Source: Lysobacter capsici
GTDB taxonomy: Bacteria; Pseudomonadota; Gammaproteobacteria; Xanthomonadales; Xanthomonadaceae
Assembly: GCF_018732085.1 (NCBI RefSeq)
Contig: NZ_CP076103.1
Coordinates: 2,852,001 to 2,916,000, forward strand
Length of the DNA stretch: 64,000 nucleotides
Reading direction: 5' to 3'
A program made the position numbers and the translations under genes. The notes beneath the pieces are model-generated. The model did not search any database. It was not told the DNA's origin and saw only the letters and a list, made by a program, of their open reading frames with translations. Positions 27,701 through 33,264 of this stretch are shown here, one piece after another; positions within the stretch are counted from its first letter, which is position 1, and each line of letters starts with the position of its first letter.

Positions 27701-27823
27701 CAGGACATGGCCGGCCAGCGACCGGCGCTGGCGACCCGCGACATCCCGGCGTTGATCTCGGTGCAGGTGATCGGCTTCGGCACCTGCGGGGTGGATGATC
27801 CGCGTTGTGTGAATTCGCCGTAG
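15797..27823 (+). CDS. Giant filamentous-haemagglutinin-type adhesin (TpsA)
   Basis: The 4008-residue protein has a signal peptide (about residues 1-36). A haemagglutination-activity/TPS domain lies at about 115-290; it shows NRNGVVFGGGSQVNTRSLVA, the FHA-family core that TpsB recognises. Thousands of residues of Gly/Asp/Ser-rich beta-helix repeats follow. A non-repetitive Tyr/Pro/Asp-rich island lies at about 2845-2975. The C-terminal third has the DUF3739 filamentous-haemagglutinin C-terminal style. I found only four cysteines: 3866, 3872 and the last pair 3997 and 4004. The terminal pair recalls the disulphide loop that anchors HMW1-type adhesins to their pore. The start has AAAGGAAG upstream. 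The likely job is surface attachment or cell-cell interaction. Confidence 0.93.
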   Translation: MTRKPVRGFRTSPLRVLALSAAISMALIGGTAQADPNPFARRGLDPSAQAARAVQQQGLQSVRAQRAAQKSLAAFGRAAQVRSALDAAQVAARAAAAASQIGNNVPNGLGEGGLKIAAGVRIEPGAILANDPRLGESKLWLGAKAPTQRVDGADTTVTIEQTQKKAILSWESFNVGKQTTVYFDQRGGNQSSGNDWIALNRIDDPSGRPSQILGRVKAEGSVYLLNRNGVVFGGGSQVNTRSLVASSLNLFDNDVAKSNRIFINEGIQRARQDTQDAFVLTSERVDYSGIGALPSQPGDIKIEAGAQIKTAAGGYALIAAPNISNAGSVQGEDGQVQMAAVIGARAGQPSGGNDLRLRYGDIGTVAGTDPAALGYGRFDNTGIIASKRGEVTLTGHDIRQDGYVGTTTGVSRPGKISIVAANHTRASDANTAAELADRIGGSLSFGRDSATVILPERDGETTTSAPSADKAFQPPSATLAGAQIRFQENSLVLMPGANLDLVGMDVLRQAGVKPPPGRILLEHGATLNVAGLTDVQRPMSDNYVTIERIGENELADSPLLRGGGLFRQKVQLGIREHGVTDDGRAWVGSPLLNAAGYADQVPRKIDQMLVDGGSINVIGRDFVARSGSTMELGAGYVHYLGGMVESRRLLGADGRRYSLADADPSQSYLGFADAYTLDHQRWDVQEVFGSPLGGRERRFESDYLEGGDAGTLSIRLKQDASGGANGVESGLLLAGDIHAEAESGRHQIERGELARGGVFKLSVDNGPFTDWRLQSARSEDAPAGFGMNTALPHTFAADGSRVTNVSTQLLNAAGFGAVEINDPRAHIEVAADAQLQVQAGGRIALSGSRINVDGSLQAESGDIVLSAAAEFDNDLKAGERRGITVGSGARLSTRGQWVNDGDRIAGQRSGGANIDGGSIRLSTTSRLQNNGGELRDASGAIVLERGAVLDVSGGGRILPDGSLAQKNGVPLGRGGDIALLTYQPAAGDENSLNGNLPASFYAADGEAGQLRFQDATVHAGGLAGGGRLSLQARDIRIGGAAGTAASDDARTLRLDAGFFEQGDFGSYDLVAQHDATIAADTTVRVSQRNFVPNREALRLLPTGADLYAGLNLDGRGDNGAFGLIDTFHRTAADFALEAGAATGRTLPNHPQLGQLRDTLLLDEGAQLQLDAGGDARLGSRGQLTVLGSVTAHGGSIALSGDTSVQGLSPSHSPAPIDYWRGSKSVWVGQDAVLDVSGVALLDPFKTPLPQGGAVPRDGKVLDGGRITLSSDSGYVVVEQGARLDLSGARAVFDLPADGAGLGDARLAPRPVWSAGGDLMLSSAAGLYFDGDIHAAGGDAQARGGSVQLLAAQSTRPLDNSGGRAPLATSAIVFHQDGSRLNAAAKPGETIEPGAATPSGKMYFAADRLHGSGVDTLLVGIGEDGLPQGPLVTPVVFDGAVNLSLSRALMMNARAFVAGSNSGEAKLSAAYVSLQGLLPGSERSRALAEPGRPGDARLSVEAGFIDIGGRVTLQNFGEARFASRGDLRLHTPTEYQSVAVAGETRQVPGELLTSGDLTLSAAQVYPASGETFIVRALGTRNGAGATAPRDETTIRIEGNGNAAALPLSAGGRLLFDASHIEQAGVVRAPGGRIVLGAGAATDPDTLALFGGLALTPTQSVKLGAGSLTSVSLDGRVLPYGKTVDGLQWNASDIEVNLNAPSARQVRIDGADLALDDGARVDLSGGGDLQAFEWIAGTGGSRDVLSAVGTSYADGGSGSAAYLYPDQRGVYAVVPGVQSPLAASDPLLSQGQVGSEVGKSVYLSGVKGLADGVYTLLPGRYATLPGAFRVVQRSGGQDSLSSRNLTAPDGTQVVAGYYVDSLSGARDARSNRFEVQSREVWGRYSQYQLSSANTFFAARAAKAGLIAPNLPRDGGQLVLSAQRALELGARLDVAAAAGGAAAQVDIVADAIQIRGDAQAARDGYVQLDAKQLSALGAGSLLIGGVRSQTGEGTRIDARTRDLIVSNDASAPLQGAEIVLVARASDGAQGLQIEDGSVIQARGQLAGASDRPLLIGAVADSASNTAAVSGDGALLRVSNAGAVDVQRRNVPAFEQSRGLLRVGEGARLDGGASLTLDSTGQAVVDASASLGGRDIQANSGRIAFTQDDNGNYDGFVIGRNTLNQFAAAERVSLRSYGDMAFFGDISVDTDRQLSLSAGRFVGDGGTVTLRADRLSLSNDLGAASTTNADASGSGVLQLRGGEVVFGGGDKRLLGFGAVSVDANRSIAVQQRGSFDFGAASLSLRSPLIQADAGADNTLRTTGAIVLARSAGDAGSARPQGGAIQLDGASISGNALIRANSGKVGLHARTGDLRLDDGTAIDTSAVPKAIFDQTVYSPGGRIELQADHGAIHLASNASLDVSADAGGGDAGELRIVAPERQAELLGALKGSAPKGRGGRIDIDVGAALDLDGLSQRLNDGGINQRVAVRTRSGDLQLSAGHTLKAREISLTADGGADATTRDPDNGHVRIVGTLDASGTSGGKIELWGRHGVDIDGRLLANGSAANKRGGEVKIGTGGASDGTLNADYGYQNVRGEDAGIIRIGRDALIDVRGGSAGGLSGGRVDLRAPLLQGGDVNVVIEDGQRIVGAREVGLEAYAVWSTTDAHDDSTAGKHFDGIVDPAGWYDAQGQLLPGTWTDVNGVVLAPPTTPEQLKQYLNRHFFAPDQANRAHQTFYGYVDGNAEAHQSGTLMGFVRNPGFAFGDRFAGVANFRARPGVELRNPDPTINGGAIRVLTNWNLNSGELGNLDFRYNGAAPVLTLRADGDVEVAATISDGFYNYNASGGGAVGSYPVSHQRYTDALSAIDPIAYDYLPEPVQYDGDSEEIGQYYGQYDELLKMLTDPAPELTDVFGPGTSFLKAIEQFLLSGPVDPDPPILGPAPPTSPAGYTDYVGGYRDYLLRLTQQVFDPGIIPTVNERPVLPVLGPVPAAADRTPSLQASALKPMPFADKILAGGDSSSYRFIAGADFSSVAPGSVRGDQNADLKFDGHTTLLQNGKRELLMPNMLRTGTGAIELASSRDIRFADRDAPASVYTAGRPGEGTTADRSRPTVDSNQSASNTALDIIVTGPVNPEAAGDIGLRAGRDIVGNRQIYDDAAGSRSGNAGSYLGQYWWPWMQTGNVLADDQRTVLSTSINFGGFAQGLLSVGGDIDISAGRDIREVSASAPTTWVKDDNALRLFGGGDIRVDAGRDLLGGDFFVAKGEGEINAGGRIGSAFDLDALVFIDNISAVASRMRSAVAPILAMQDANWRVTGAQDVEIGRVLNPSYARLPDNVADSQSYGRDSQLSVTSVAGDLSFDTLSLGDVLFAYGNRSTSRAQAPYEIHDNPIFAQVLPSTLSLSAAAGDLSLHNGGQLFPSVNSQLSLLAGGDLHLLSDQFPLVDSLRMLDIDPDWMPSPFRQLASLPGETAFDYALIDRFEPDRNQRANLHRDDAQLVRIYALGDILGGIQSERSSLNTLRIDLPKPATVRAGRDIVDLDFRGQNYRASDATRILAGRDLYYRPLARGNGAFKTSQSWLQIGGPGTFEVQTGRDLGPLTSANEAYANNQLKPDGGGIRSIGNRDNAGLPFQGADLVVRFGVAPGVNTRAFAQRYLDPSSADAASYSALLIAYMQQLRQDDIARNGGTGNGAAGGDAPALNAEQAWQAFAQQPEAVQQRLVDKVFLDVLKRAGRDNKDPASPEFGKYAAGYRAINTLFPAALGYTANQLEGGQNGAEKPVSTGQLDMRGSTLQTQQGGDIRILGPGGDIQVGSVAAPPMVVNNQGAVVIGPNQQGILTLDIGDIGLFADRSVLLAQSRIFTQRGGDLLIWSSNGDINAGKGAKTSSDKPPVRYVCDIDHNCRIDAKGLVSGAGIATLQTVPGAKAGDAVLVAPRGTIDAGDAGIRISGNLIVAAQTVANADNIQVDGDSIGIPVARGVDTGALSAASSASSGVNAVAQDMAGQRPALATRDIPALISVQVIGFGTCGVDDPRCVNSP

Positions 27824-27883
27824 CGATGAGGGCCGCGTGGCCGCGAGCGGATCGCTTGCGGTGAGGTGATCGTGCGATGGAGT

Positions 27884-27910
27884 GGGGCGGCCGGCAGGCC
27901 GCCCCTTTTT
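27884..27910 (+). terminator. Rho-independent terminator of the secretion block
   Basis: A nine-pair stem, GGGGCGGCC with GGCCGCCCC, encloses the loop GGCA and is followed by five T residues. It lies 61 bases after the tpsA stop. Confidence 0.9.
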
Positions 27911-27996
27911 GTTTGTGTGATCGACAACCGCTTTGCGTGCGCGCAGGCCATCGCTGTTTCGCCGCCGCCCAGCCAAAACGAAAGCGGTGATTCCGA

Positions 27997-28100
27997 CCTG
28001 TAGGAGCGGCGTGAGCCGCGATCGCGACAACGCAACTTCGGCGCAACCTACGGCGTAGATGTGGTATCGCGGTCGCGGCTTACGCCGCTCCTACATGGGG
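27997..28100. repeat. TAGGAGCGGCGC-family palindrome
   Basis: The left arm CCTGTAGGAGCGGCGTGAGC and the inverted right arm ending CGCCGCTCCTACATGG are separated by about 45 unpaired bases. The element belongs to the family also found at 28,261, 31,213, 31,337, 37,379, 43,377, 43,641, 47,050 and 63,279. Confidence 0.8.
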
Positions 28101-28260
28101 GCATGCGATAGCTGCGCGAGGATTTTCGATTTATGGATAAGCGCGACGTGAGTCGCGACGACGACCGCGCAACTGCTGCGATACAACTGCGACACAATTC
28201 TCGTTGCAAGCGTGATGCGCGATCACAACACGCGCAAACTCGGTATAGAACGAACGTTTC

Positions 28261-28380
28261 GATGCCTCCCTGTAGGAGCGGCGCAAGCCGCGACCGCGAA
28301 AACGCAGCTACGGCGCAACCTTCGGCGTAGATGTGATCCCGCGGTCGCGGCTCGCGCCGCTCCTACAGGGAGGCATCGCG
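28261..28380. repeat. TAGGAGCGGCGC-family palindrome with extended arms
   Basis: The arms extend to GATGCCTCCCTGTAGGAGCG at the left and its inverse at the right, longer than in other copies. The centre (about 50 bases, GCAACCTTCGGCGTAGATG) is close to that of the copy at 27,997. Confidence 0.8.
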
Positions 28381-28889
28381 ACATTCGCTTTGGTGCAGCC
28401 GCAATGCATGCGTCGATTACATCAACGCCACACGATCGACAACACCTGCACAGCGTTGCACATCCGCATCATCGCGCCACCATCGCGAACCAAAAAACCA
28501 AGACGCACACAGCGCATTCCACCTTCGATGACATCGAATTCAATCGCGCATGCTGTCATCTCAACGCAGCAAGACATGACAGTCGCATCCAACGCAGCGA
28601 TACGCGTGAATGCAATGTGATGCATTGCGCATCGCGCCTGTCATCTGGGTAACCCGCGACATTCGCATCGACACAAATGCTTAGCACTTGCGAATCCGAA
28701 ACGAATTCGCGCGGCTAACTCCGCGTCGCGCATGCCTTTGTGCGATGTCACAAATTCTTACTTGCGCGGTCGTCGCCATGGCACACGCCGCGCGCATCGT
28801 GTGCTGGCGTCGAGCAGTTCGATGGACGCACCGCATCGATTGGATTGATTCGCGGGCAAGTGCCCGTAAACCCAACAAGGAGAAGTCTC

Positions 28890-30218
28890 GTGCATCGCAA
28901 CAAGCTTCATATCAGCCTGCTGGCTGTCAGCGTTCTCATGGCCGCCGCCGGTTCGGCGACCGCGGCCGACCTGTACGCCGGTGGCGCCACTTTCCCGGCG
29001 CCGGCTTATGTCGGCGACCTGTACAACTCGCTGAGCCCGAAGGCGCGCCTGTCGCGCGACGCCGCGATCACCGCGCCGGCCGTCGGCTTCAGCGTTGCCG
29101 GTCTGGGCAACTCGACCGGCAGCAAAGTTCCGGTGTTCGCCAAGTACCGCACCCTGTTTCCCAGCGACGCGGTCTCCTACTGCCAGACCGGCAGCGGCAC
29201 CGGCAAGAAGGTGTTGAACAACGACACCGTGTTCGCCAACGGCAACTGCGGCGACGCCTCCAGCGCCGCGGCCACCGGCTTCACCGCGCTGAGCACCACC
29301 CCGGACTTCATCGGCACCGACTCGCCGATTAGCACCGCGGACTACAACACCTTCAACACCAACATGGCCTCGACCCGCACCGCGATCGTGCAGATCCCGA
29401 CCATCGCCGGCGCCATCGCCCTGCCGTTCAAGGACAACGCCACCACCGGTCTGACCTCGGTCGCGCTGACCACCCAGCAGGTCTGCCAGATCTATTCGGC
29501 GCAGATCACCGATTGGGCCGACTCGCGCCTGGGCCTGACCCTGAGCGGTTCGCCGCACCCGATCACGATCGTCTACCGCAGCGAAGGCAGCGGCACCTCG
29601 TTCGCGTTCACCAGCTACCTGGCCGCCCAGTGCAACGGCAAGTTCGGCGTCGTCGCCGGTTACTTCAAGCCCGACCAGAGCTTCGCCGCCGCCGTCACCC
29701 AGGCCGGCAGCCTGCCGGCCTATGCCGCGGTCTCGCCGCAGAGCGGCAACAGCGGCGTGGTGTCGAAGGTCAAGACCACCACCGACGCGCTCGGCTACGC
29801 CGACATCGCCGAAGTGCTGTCGCAGGGCGTGATGTACGCCAGCGTCAACGGCTTCGACCCGGCCGCGCTGCCGGCCTCGATCAGCATCACCCCGGCCAAC
29901 CTGCTGTCCGGCCAGGTGCTCAACGGCGCCACCACCGCCGCCGTTCCGGGCTCGGCGCCGGCCGCCGCCAAGAACTGCCTGCGTCTGGTCAGCCCGACCG
30001 CGCCGATCTCCAGCGCCTACCCGATCGTCGCGATCACCTACGTCGCTGGTTACTACGCGGGCAACCCGGCCGCCAACGTCACCCCGATCAAGAACCTGTT
30101 CAAGCTGTTCTACGACACCACCAACCGTCCGGCCCTGCCGACCGGTTACGCCTACGTCGACGGCAACGCGCTGTTCCGCAGCTCGGTCGTTTCCTCGATC
30201 AACAGCTGCATCAACTGA
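28890..30218 (+). CDS. Secreted phosphate-binding-type protein (PstS / DING-like)
   Basis: The 442-residue protein has a signal peptide (1-26, ending TATAA) and then DLYAGGATFPAPAYVG, close to the N-terminal pattern of PstS and DING proteins. The middle has the phosphate-loop-like RSEGSGTSFAFTSYL (about residues 231-245) and a GNSGVVSKVK stretch. GTG 28890 follows a strong AAGGAG site. Such proteins bind phosphate in the periplasm or are secreted, some with phosphatase activity. No pstCAB genes are nearby, so an extracellular role is more likely than transport. It is convergent with the small secreted protein at 30,380 and shares its terminator. Confidence 0.85.
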   Translation: MHRNKLHISLLAVSVLMAAAGSATAADLYAGGATFPAPAYVGDLYNSLSPKARLSRDAAITAPAVGFSVAGLGNSTGSKVPVFAKYRTLFPSDAVSYCQTGSGTGKKVLNNDTVFANGNCGDASSAAATGFTALSTTPDFIGTDSPISTADYNTFNTNMASTRTAIVQIPTIAGAIALPFKDNATTGLTSVALTTQQVCQIYSAQITDWADSRLGLTLSGSPHPITIVYRSEGSGTSFAFTSYLAAQCNGKFGVVAGYFKPDQSFAAAVTQAGSLPAYAAVSPQSGNSGVVSKVKTTTDALGYADIAEVLSQGVMYASVNGFDPAALPASISITPANLLSGQVLNGATTAAVPGSAPAAAKNCLRLVSPTAPISSAYPIVAITYVAGYYAGNPAANVTPIKNLFKLFYDTTNRPALPTGYAYVDGNALFRSSVVSSINSCIN

Positions 30219-30272
30219 TCGCGGGCGCGGCGGCGGAAGGAGTCCGCCGCCGCGCATGGGTGGTCACGCAAT

Positions 30273-30310
30273 AAAAAAAGCTCCCCGGTCGCATCGGGGA
30301 GCTTTTTCTT
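30273..30310. terminator. Bidirectional rho-independent terminator
   Basis: The stem AGCTCCCCG with CGGGGAGCT is flanked by an A-run (7 A) on the left and a T-run (5 T) on the right, so it can terminate transcripts from both convergent genes. Confidence 0.92.
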
Positions 30311-30379
30311 TGGTCGCACGTTTGCTTGCCGCTTACTTCGTTGTCGCGTACTTCGGTATCGCCTTGAACCCGTGCGGCA

Positions 30380-30877
30380 TCAGGTACCGCAGAAGCAGGT
30401 CGCGCTGGCGCCGGCGCGAGTGCCTGCCGGGGTGTCGATGAACAGCGAGCACTGCGAGGTGTCGCTGCTGCCCTGGGTCGGCGTGCTCTGCGCGCTGGCG
30501 TTGCAGGTGCTGACGGTGCCCTTGCGGCCGCTGCGCACGGTCGCGGTCTGGCAGTTGGCCGAGATCTCGTCGCCGGTGCTCAGCAGCGCGCTGTTGTCGA
30601 CCGCGACCACCGACTCGGGCGAGGACGCCAGGCCGGCGCCGAACACTTCGACCTTGCGCGAGCTCTTGGGGCAGGCGAACGAGGTGGTGCAGAACTTCGA
30701 TTCCGACGCGCCGGCATTGGCGTTGACGTTGCCGTACAGCTGCACGACGCCGGGGAAGAAGCTGACGGTGTTGCAGGTGCCTTCGGCGCGGGCCTGCGGC
30801 GCGGCGAACACGCTCACGGCCAGCATCGCGGCGGTCAACAGCAGTTTCGCGCCGATCGCGCGGTTGAGGTAATCCAT
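30380..30877 (-). CDS. Small secreted cysteine-containing protein, unknown
   Basis: The 165-residue protein has a clear signal peptide (1-31, ending ARAEG) and a strong GGAGAGA ribosome-binding site. The mature part is rich in Ser, Thr, Ala and Asn and has about seven cysteines, ending CFCGT. The spacing suggests disulphide bonds and an extracellular location. I know no matching family. It faces the PstS-like gene and shares its terminator. Confidence 0.75.
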   Translation of the reverse strand: MDYLNRAIGAKLLLTAAMLAVSVFAAPQARAEGTCNTVSFFPGVVQLYGNVNANAGASESKFCTTSFACPKSSRKVEVFGAGLASSPESVVAVDNSALLSTGDEISANCQTATVRSGRKGTVSTCNASAQSTPTQGSSDTSQCSLFIDTPAGTRAGASATCFCGT

Positions 30878-31212
30878 TTGAGTCTCTCCATGAATGCATC
30901 AAGGGTGGGATGAATCCGGCACGGATGTGCGACATCCGCGGGTCGAGGAGACGCCGTGTACAGCCGGGCGCGAATGCAGCGGCCGGTGATCGAATGCAGA
31001 TGGACGGCCAAGGCGCGCGTCGTGCCGGACGGCGGCGGCCTGCGGAGCAGAAAGTGTCGCGGGCGTTCCTTTCCCCATCGATAGGAGAACAGCTTCACGT
31101 GTCGGCGCTGTTGCATGCGCGTGAATCGGGTGCCGGCGCAAGGATTCATTTGTGTGATTCGGGGTAGGGCGGCCTGGAGCGTTAAGCCCGCTCGCCACGA
31201 AACCACGCAAGC

Positions 31213-31315
31213 CCCCTGTAGGAGCGGCGTGAGCCGCGATCGCGGGATTTCGGTTACCTCGAAGGTTTCGTCGTAGCTGCGATGTCGCAGTCGCGGCTTG
31301 CGCCGCTCCTACAGA
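31213..31315. repeat. TAGGAGCGGCGC-family palindrome
   Basis: Left arm CCCCTGTAGGAGCGGCGTGA, inverted right arm CTTGCGCCGCTCCTACAGA. The centre contains TTTCGTCGTAGCTGCGATG, shared with the next copy only 22 bases away. Confidence 0.8.
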
Positions 31316-31336
31316 GTGATTGCGTGGCTCCGTACT

Positions 31337-31444
31337 CGCCCTGTAGGAGCGGCGCGAGCCGCGACCGCGGGATTCCGGTTACGTCGCGAGTTTCGTCGTA
31401 GTTGCGGTATCGCGGTCGCGGCTCGCGCCGCTCCTACAGGGCGA
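31337..31444. repeat. TAGGAGCGGCGC-family palindrome
   Basis: The near-perfect arms begin TCGCCCTGTAGGAGCGGCGC and end with the inverse at 31,444. It follows the potI stop by about 10 bases and may act as the end-of-operon hairpin for potFGHI. Confidence 0.8.
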
Positions 31445-31453
31445 GCCCGAGGC

Positions 31454-32269
31454 TCAATCGCGCAACCGCGCCAAGCTGCGCTCGCGCCGGTGCATCAGCA
31501 CGCCGGCCAGGCTGACGCCGATCGCCACCAGCACCACGATGATCGTGGTCAGTGCGTTGATCTCCGGGGTCACCCCGATCTTGACCTTCGAATACACCAG
31601 CATCGGCAGGGTGGTCGAACCCGGGCCGGAGGTGAAGCTGGCGATCACCAGGTCGTCCAGCGACAAGGTGAAGGCGAGCAGCCAACCCGCCAGCAGGGCC
31701 GGCGCGATCAACGGCAGGGTGATCACGAAGAACACCCGCCACGGCTTCGCGCCCAGGTCCATCGCCGCCTCTTCCAGGCTGGCGTCCATCGAGGTCATGC
31801 GTGAACGCACCACCACGGTGACGTAGCAGGCGGTCAGGGTGATGTGGGCGAGGGTGATCGTGGTCATGCCGCGCTCGGGCCAGCCGAAGATCTGCTGCAG
31901 GCCGACGAACAACAGCAGCGAGGACAGGCCGAGCATCACGTCCGGCATCACCATCGGCGCCGAATTCATCAGGCTCAGCAGTCCGCGCCCGGGAAACCGG
32001 CCGAACCGCGACAAGGCCAGTCCGCTCGCGGTGCCCAGCGCGACCGCGGCGGTGGCCGAGATCGCCGCGATCGTGAGGCTGCGCTGCGCGGCTTCGAGAA
32101 TCTGTTCGTTGCGCAGCAGCGCGCCGTACCACTGCAGCGAGAACCCGCCCCAGGTGGTCGCGCGGTCCGAGCCGCTGAACGAGTACACGATCACCGACAC
32201 GATCGGCAGGTACAAGAACGCGTAGCCCAGCGCCATCAGCGTGTACAGCGCGAACGGCCGCCGGCTCAC
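31454..32269 (-). CDS. potI: Putrescine ABC transporter permease
   Basis: The 271-residue inner-membrane protein has about six transmembrane segments and the binding-protein-dependent permease EAA motif (EEAAMDLGAKPWRVFFVITLP, about residues 165-185) that contacts the ATPase. GTG 32269 overlaps the potH stop by 4 bases (GTGA). With PotH it forms the channel of the PotFGHI importer. It is the last gene of the operon. Confidence 0.93.
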   Translation of the reverse strand: MSRRPFALYTLMALGYAFLYLPIVSVIVYSFSGSDRATTWGGFSLQWYGALLRNEQILEAAQRSLTIAAISATAAVALGTASGLALSRFGRFPGRGLLSLMNSAPMVMPDVMLGLSSLLLFVGLQQIFGWPERGMTTITLAHITLTACYVTVVVRSRMTSMDASLEEAAMDLGAKPWRVFFVITLPLIAPALLAGWLLAFTLSLDDLVIASFTSGPGSTTLPMLVYSKVKIGVTPEINALTTIIVVLVAIGVSLAGVLMHRRERSLARLRD

Positions 32270-33264
32270 GACTGCGCCTCGCGCGCGACGCGCCGGTTTT
32301 CCACGTATTCGAACAACAAGGTCGGCAGCACGATCAACAGCAGCATCGCCACCGCGATCGCCGCGGTCAGCGGCCAGTCGCGGTTGGTGAAGAACTCGGT
32401 CCACAACACCCGGCCGATGGTCAGCGCGTCGGGACCGCCGAGCACGTCGGGAATCACGAATTCGCCGACCGCCGGGATGAATACCAGCAAGGTGCCGGCC
32501 AGGATGCCCGGAAACGACAGCGGCAAAGTCACCCGCACGAACGCCTGCCAGGGTTTCGCACCGAGGTCGGCGGCGGCTTCGAGCAAGGTGAAATCCAGCC
32601 GGATCAAGGTCGCCGCGAGCGGCAGGATCATGAAGGGCAGGTAGTTGTAAGCGATGCCGATGTAGACGGCGAGATCGGTATGCAGCACCGCCTGGCCCGG
32701 CTCGATGATGCCGACCGCGGCCAGCGCCTGGCTGATCACGCCGTTGGCGCGCAGCAGGCCGATCAGCGCATAGGTGCGCAGCAGCGAACTGGTCCAGAAC
32801 GGCAGGATCACCAATACCAGCAGCAACAGACGCAGACTGCGCGGCGCGCGCGCGATGCCGTAGGCGATCGGATAGCCCAGCAGCAGGCAGCACAAGGTCG
32901 AGACCGAGGCGAACAGCAGCGATTTCAGATAGGCCGCGATATACAGCGGATCAGCCAGCAGCGCGGCGTAGTTGGACGCGTGCAGGCGCAGCGAAGTCGC
33001 GCCGTCGGCGCTGGTTTCCAGCAACGGCGTATACGGCGGCACCTGCCCGAACACCGCCTGGGCGAAGCTGATCTTCAGCACGATCAGGAACGGCACGCAG
33101 AAGAACAGCGCCAGCCACAGCATCGGGATCGCGGTGACCACGAAACGTCCGCGCCGGGTACGGAACTCGTCGCCTACCGCGCGGAACCACCCGAACAGGT
33201 TGTAGACGACATCTGCCCAGAAGCCCCAGGCCCCCGAGTCGCGCTTCTGCTCGCGAGCGCTCAC
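32266..33264 (-). CDS. potH: Putrescine ABC transporter permease
   Basis: The 332-residue permease has a cytoplasmic N-terminal extension, six membrane segments, a periplasmic loop of about 50 residues after the first one, and the EAA loop LLEAAADLGAKPWQAFVRV near residue 240. GTG 33264 overlaps the potG stop by 4 bases. The extended frame upstream to 33,582 is a shadow of potG. It pairs with PotI. Confidence 0.93.
   Translation of the reverse strand: MSAREQKRDSGAWGFWADVVYNLFGWFRAVGDEFRTRRGRFVVTAIPMLWLALFFCVPFLIVLKISFAQAVFGQVPPYTPLLETSADGATSLRLHASNYAALLADPLYIAAYLKSLLFASVSTLCCLLLGYPIAYGIARAPRSLRLLLLVLVILPFWTSSLLRTYALIGLLRANGVISQALAAVGIIEPGQAVLHTDLAVYIGIAYNYLPFMILPLAATLIRLDFTLLEAAADLGAKPWQAFVRVTLPLSFPGILAGTLLVFIPAVGEFVIPDVLGGPDALTIGRVLWTEFFTNRDWPLTAAIAVAMLLLIVLPTLLFEYVENRRVAREAQS

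Larger units (their letters stand above)
27824..28889. other. Gene-free gap downstream of tpsA
   Basis: It contains the tpsA terminator and two members of the TAGGAGCGGCGC repeat family. A stretch of lower G/C follows (about 28,380-28,720) with no convincing ORF. Small open frames lack coding bias and ribosome-binding sites. Confidence 0.6.
30878..31453. other. Gene-free gap between the secreted protein and potI
   Basis: It holds two neighbouring TAGGAGCGGCGC palindromes at its potI end. The first 300 bases should contain the promoter of the secreted protein, but no clear -35/-10 pair stands out. No coding support is seen. Confidence 0.5.

Noticed and set aside
15797..27823. RGD tripeptides in TpsA as integrin-binding sites
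   Set aside because: Several RGD triplets occur, but in a Gly/Asp/Arg-rich repeat protein they are expected by chance and none is in a distinctive context.
28133..28652. Short open frames after the tpsA terminator
   Set aside because: Partly made of TAGGAGCGGCGC repeats, no coding bias.
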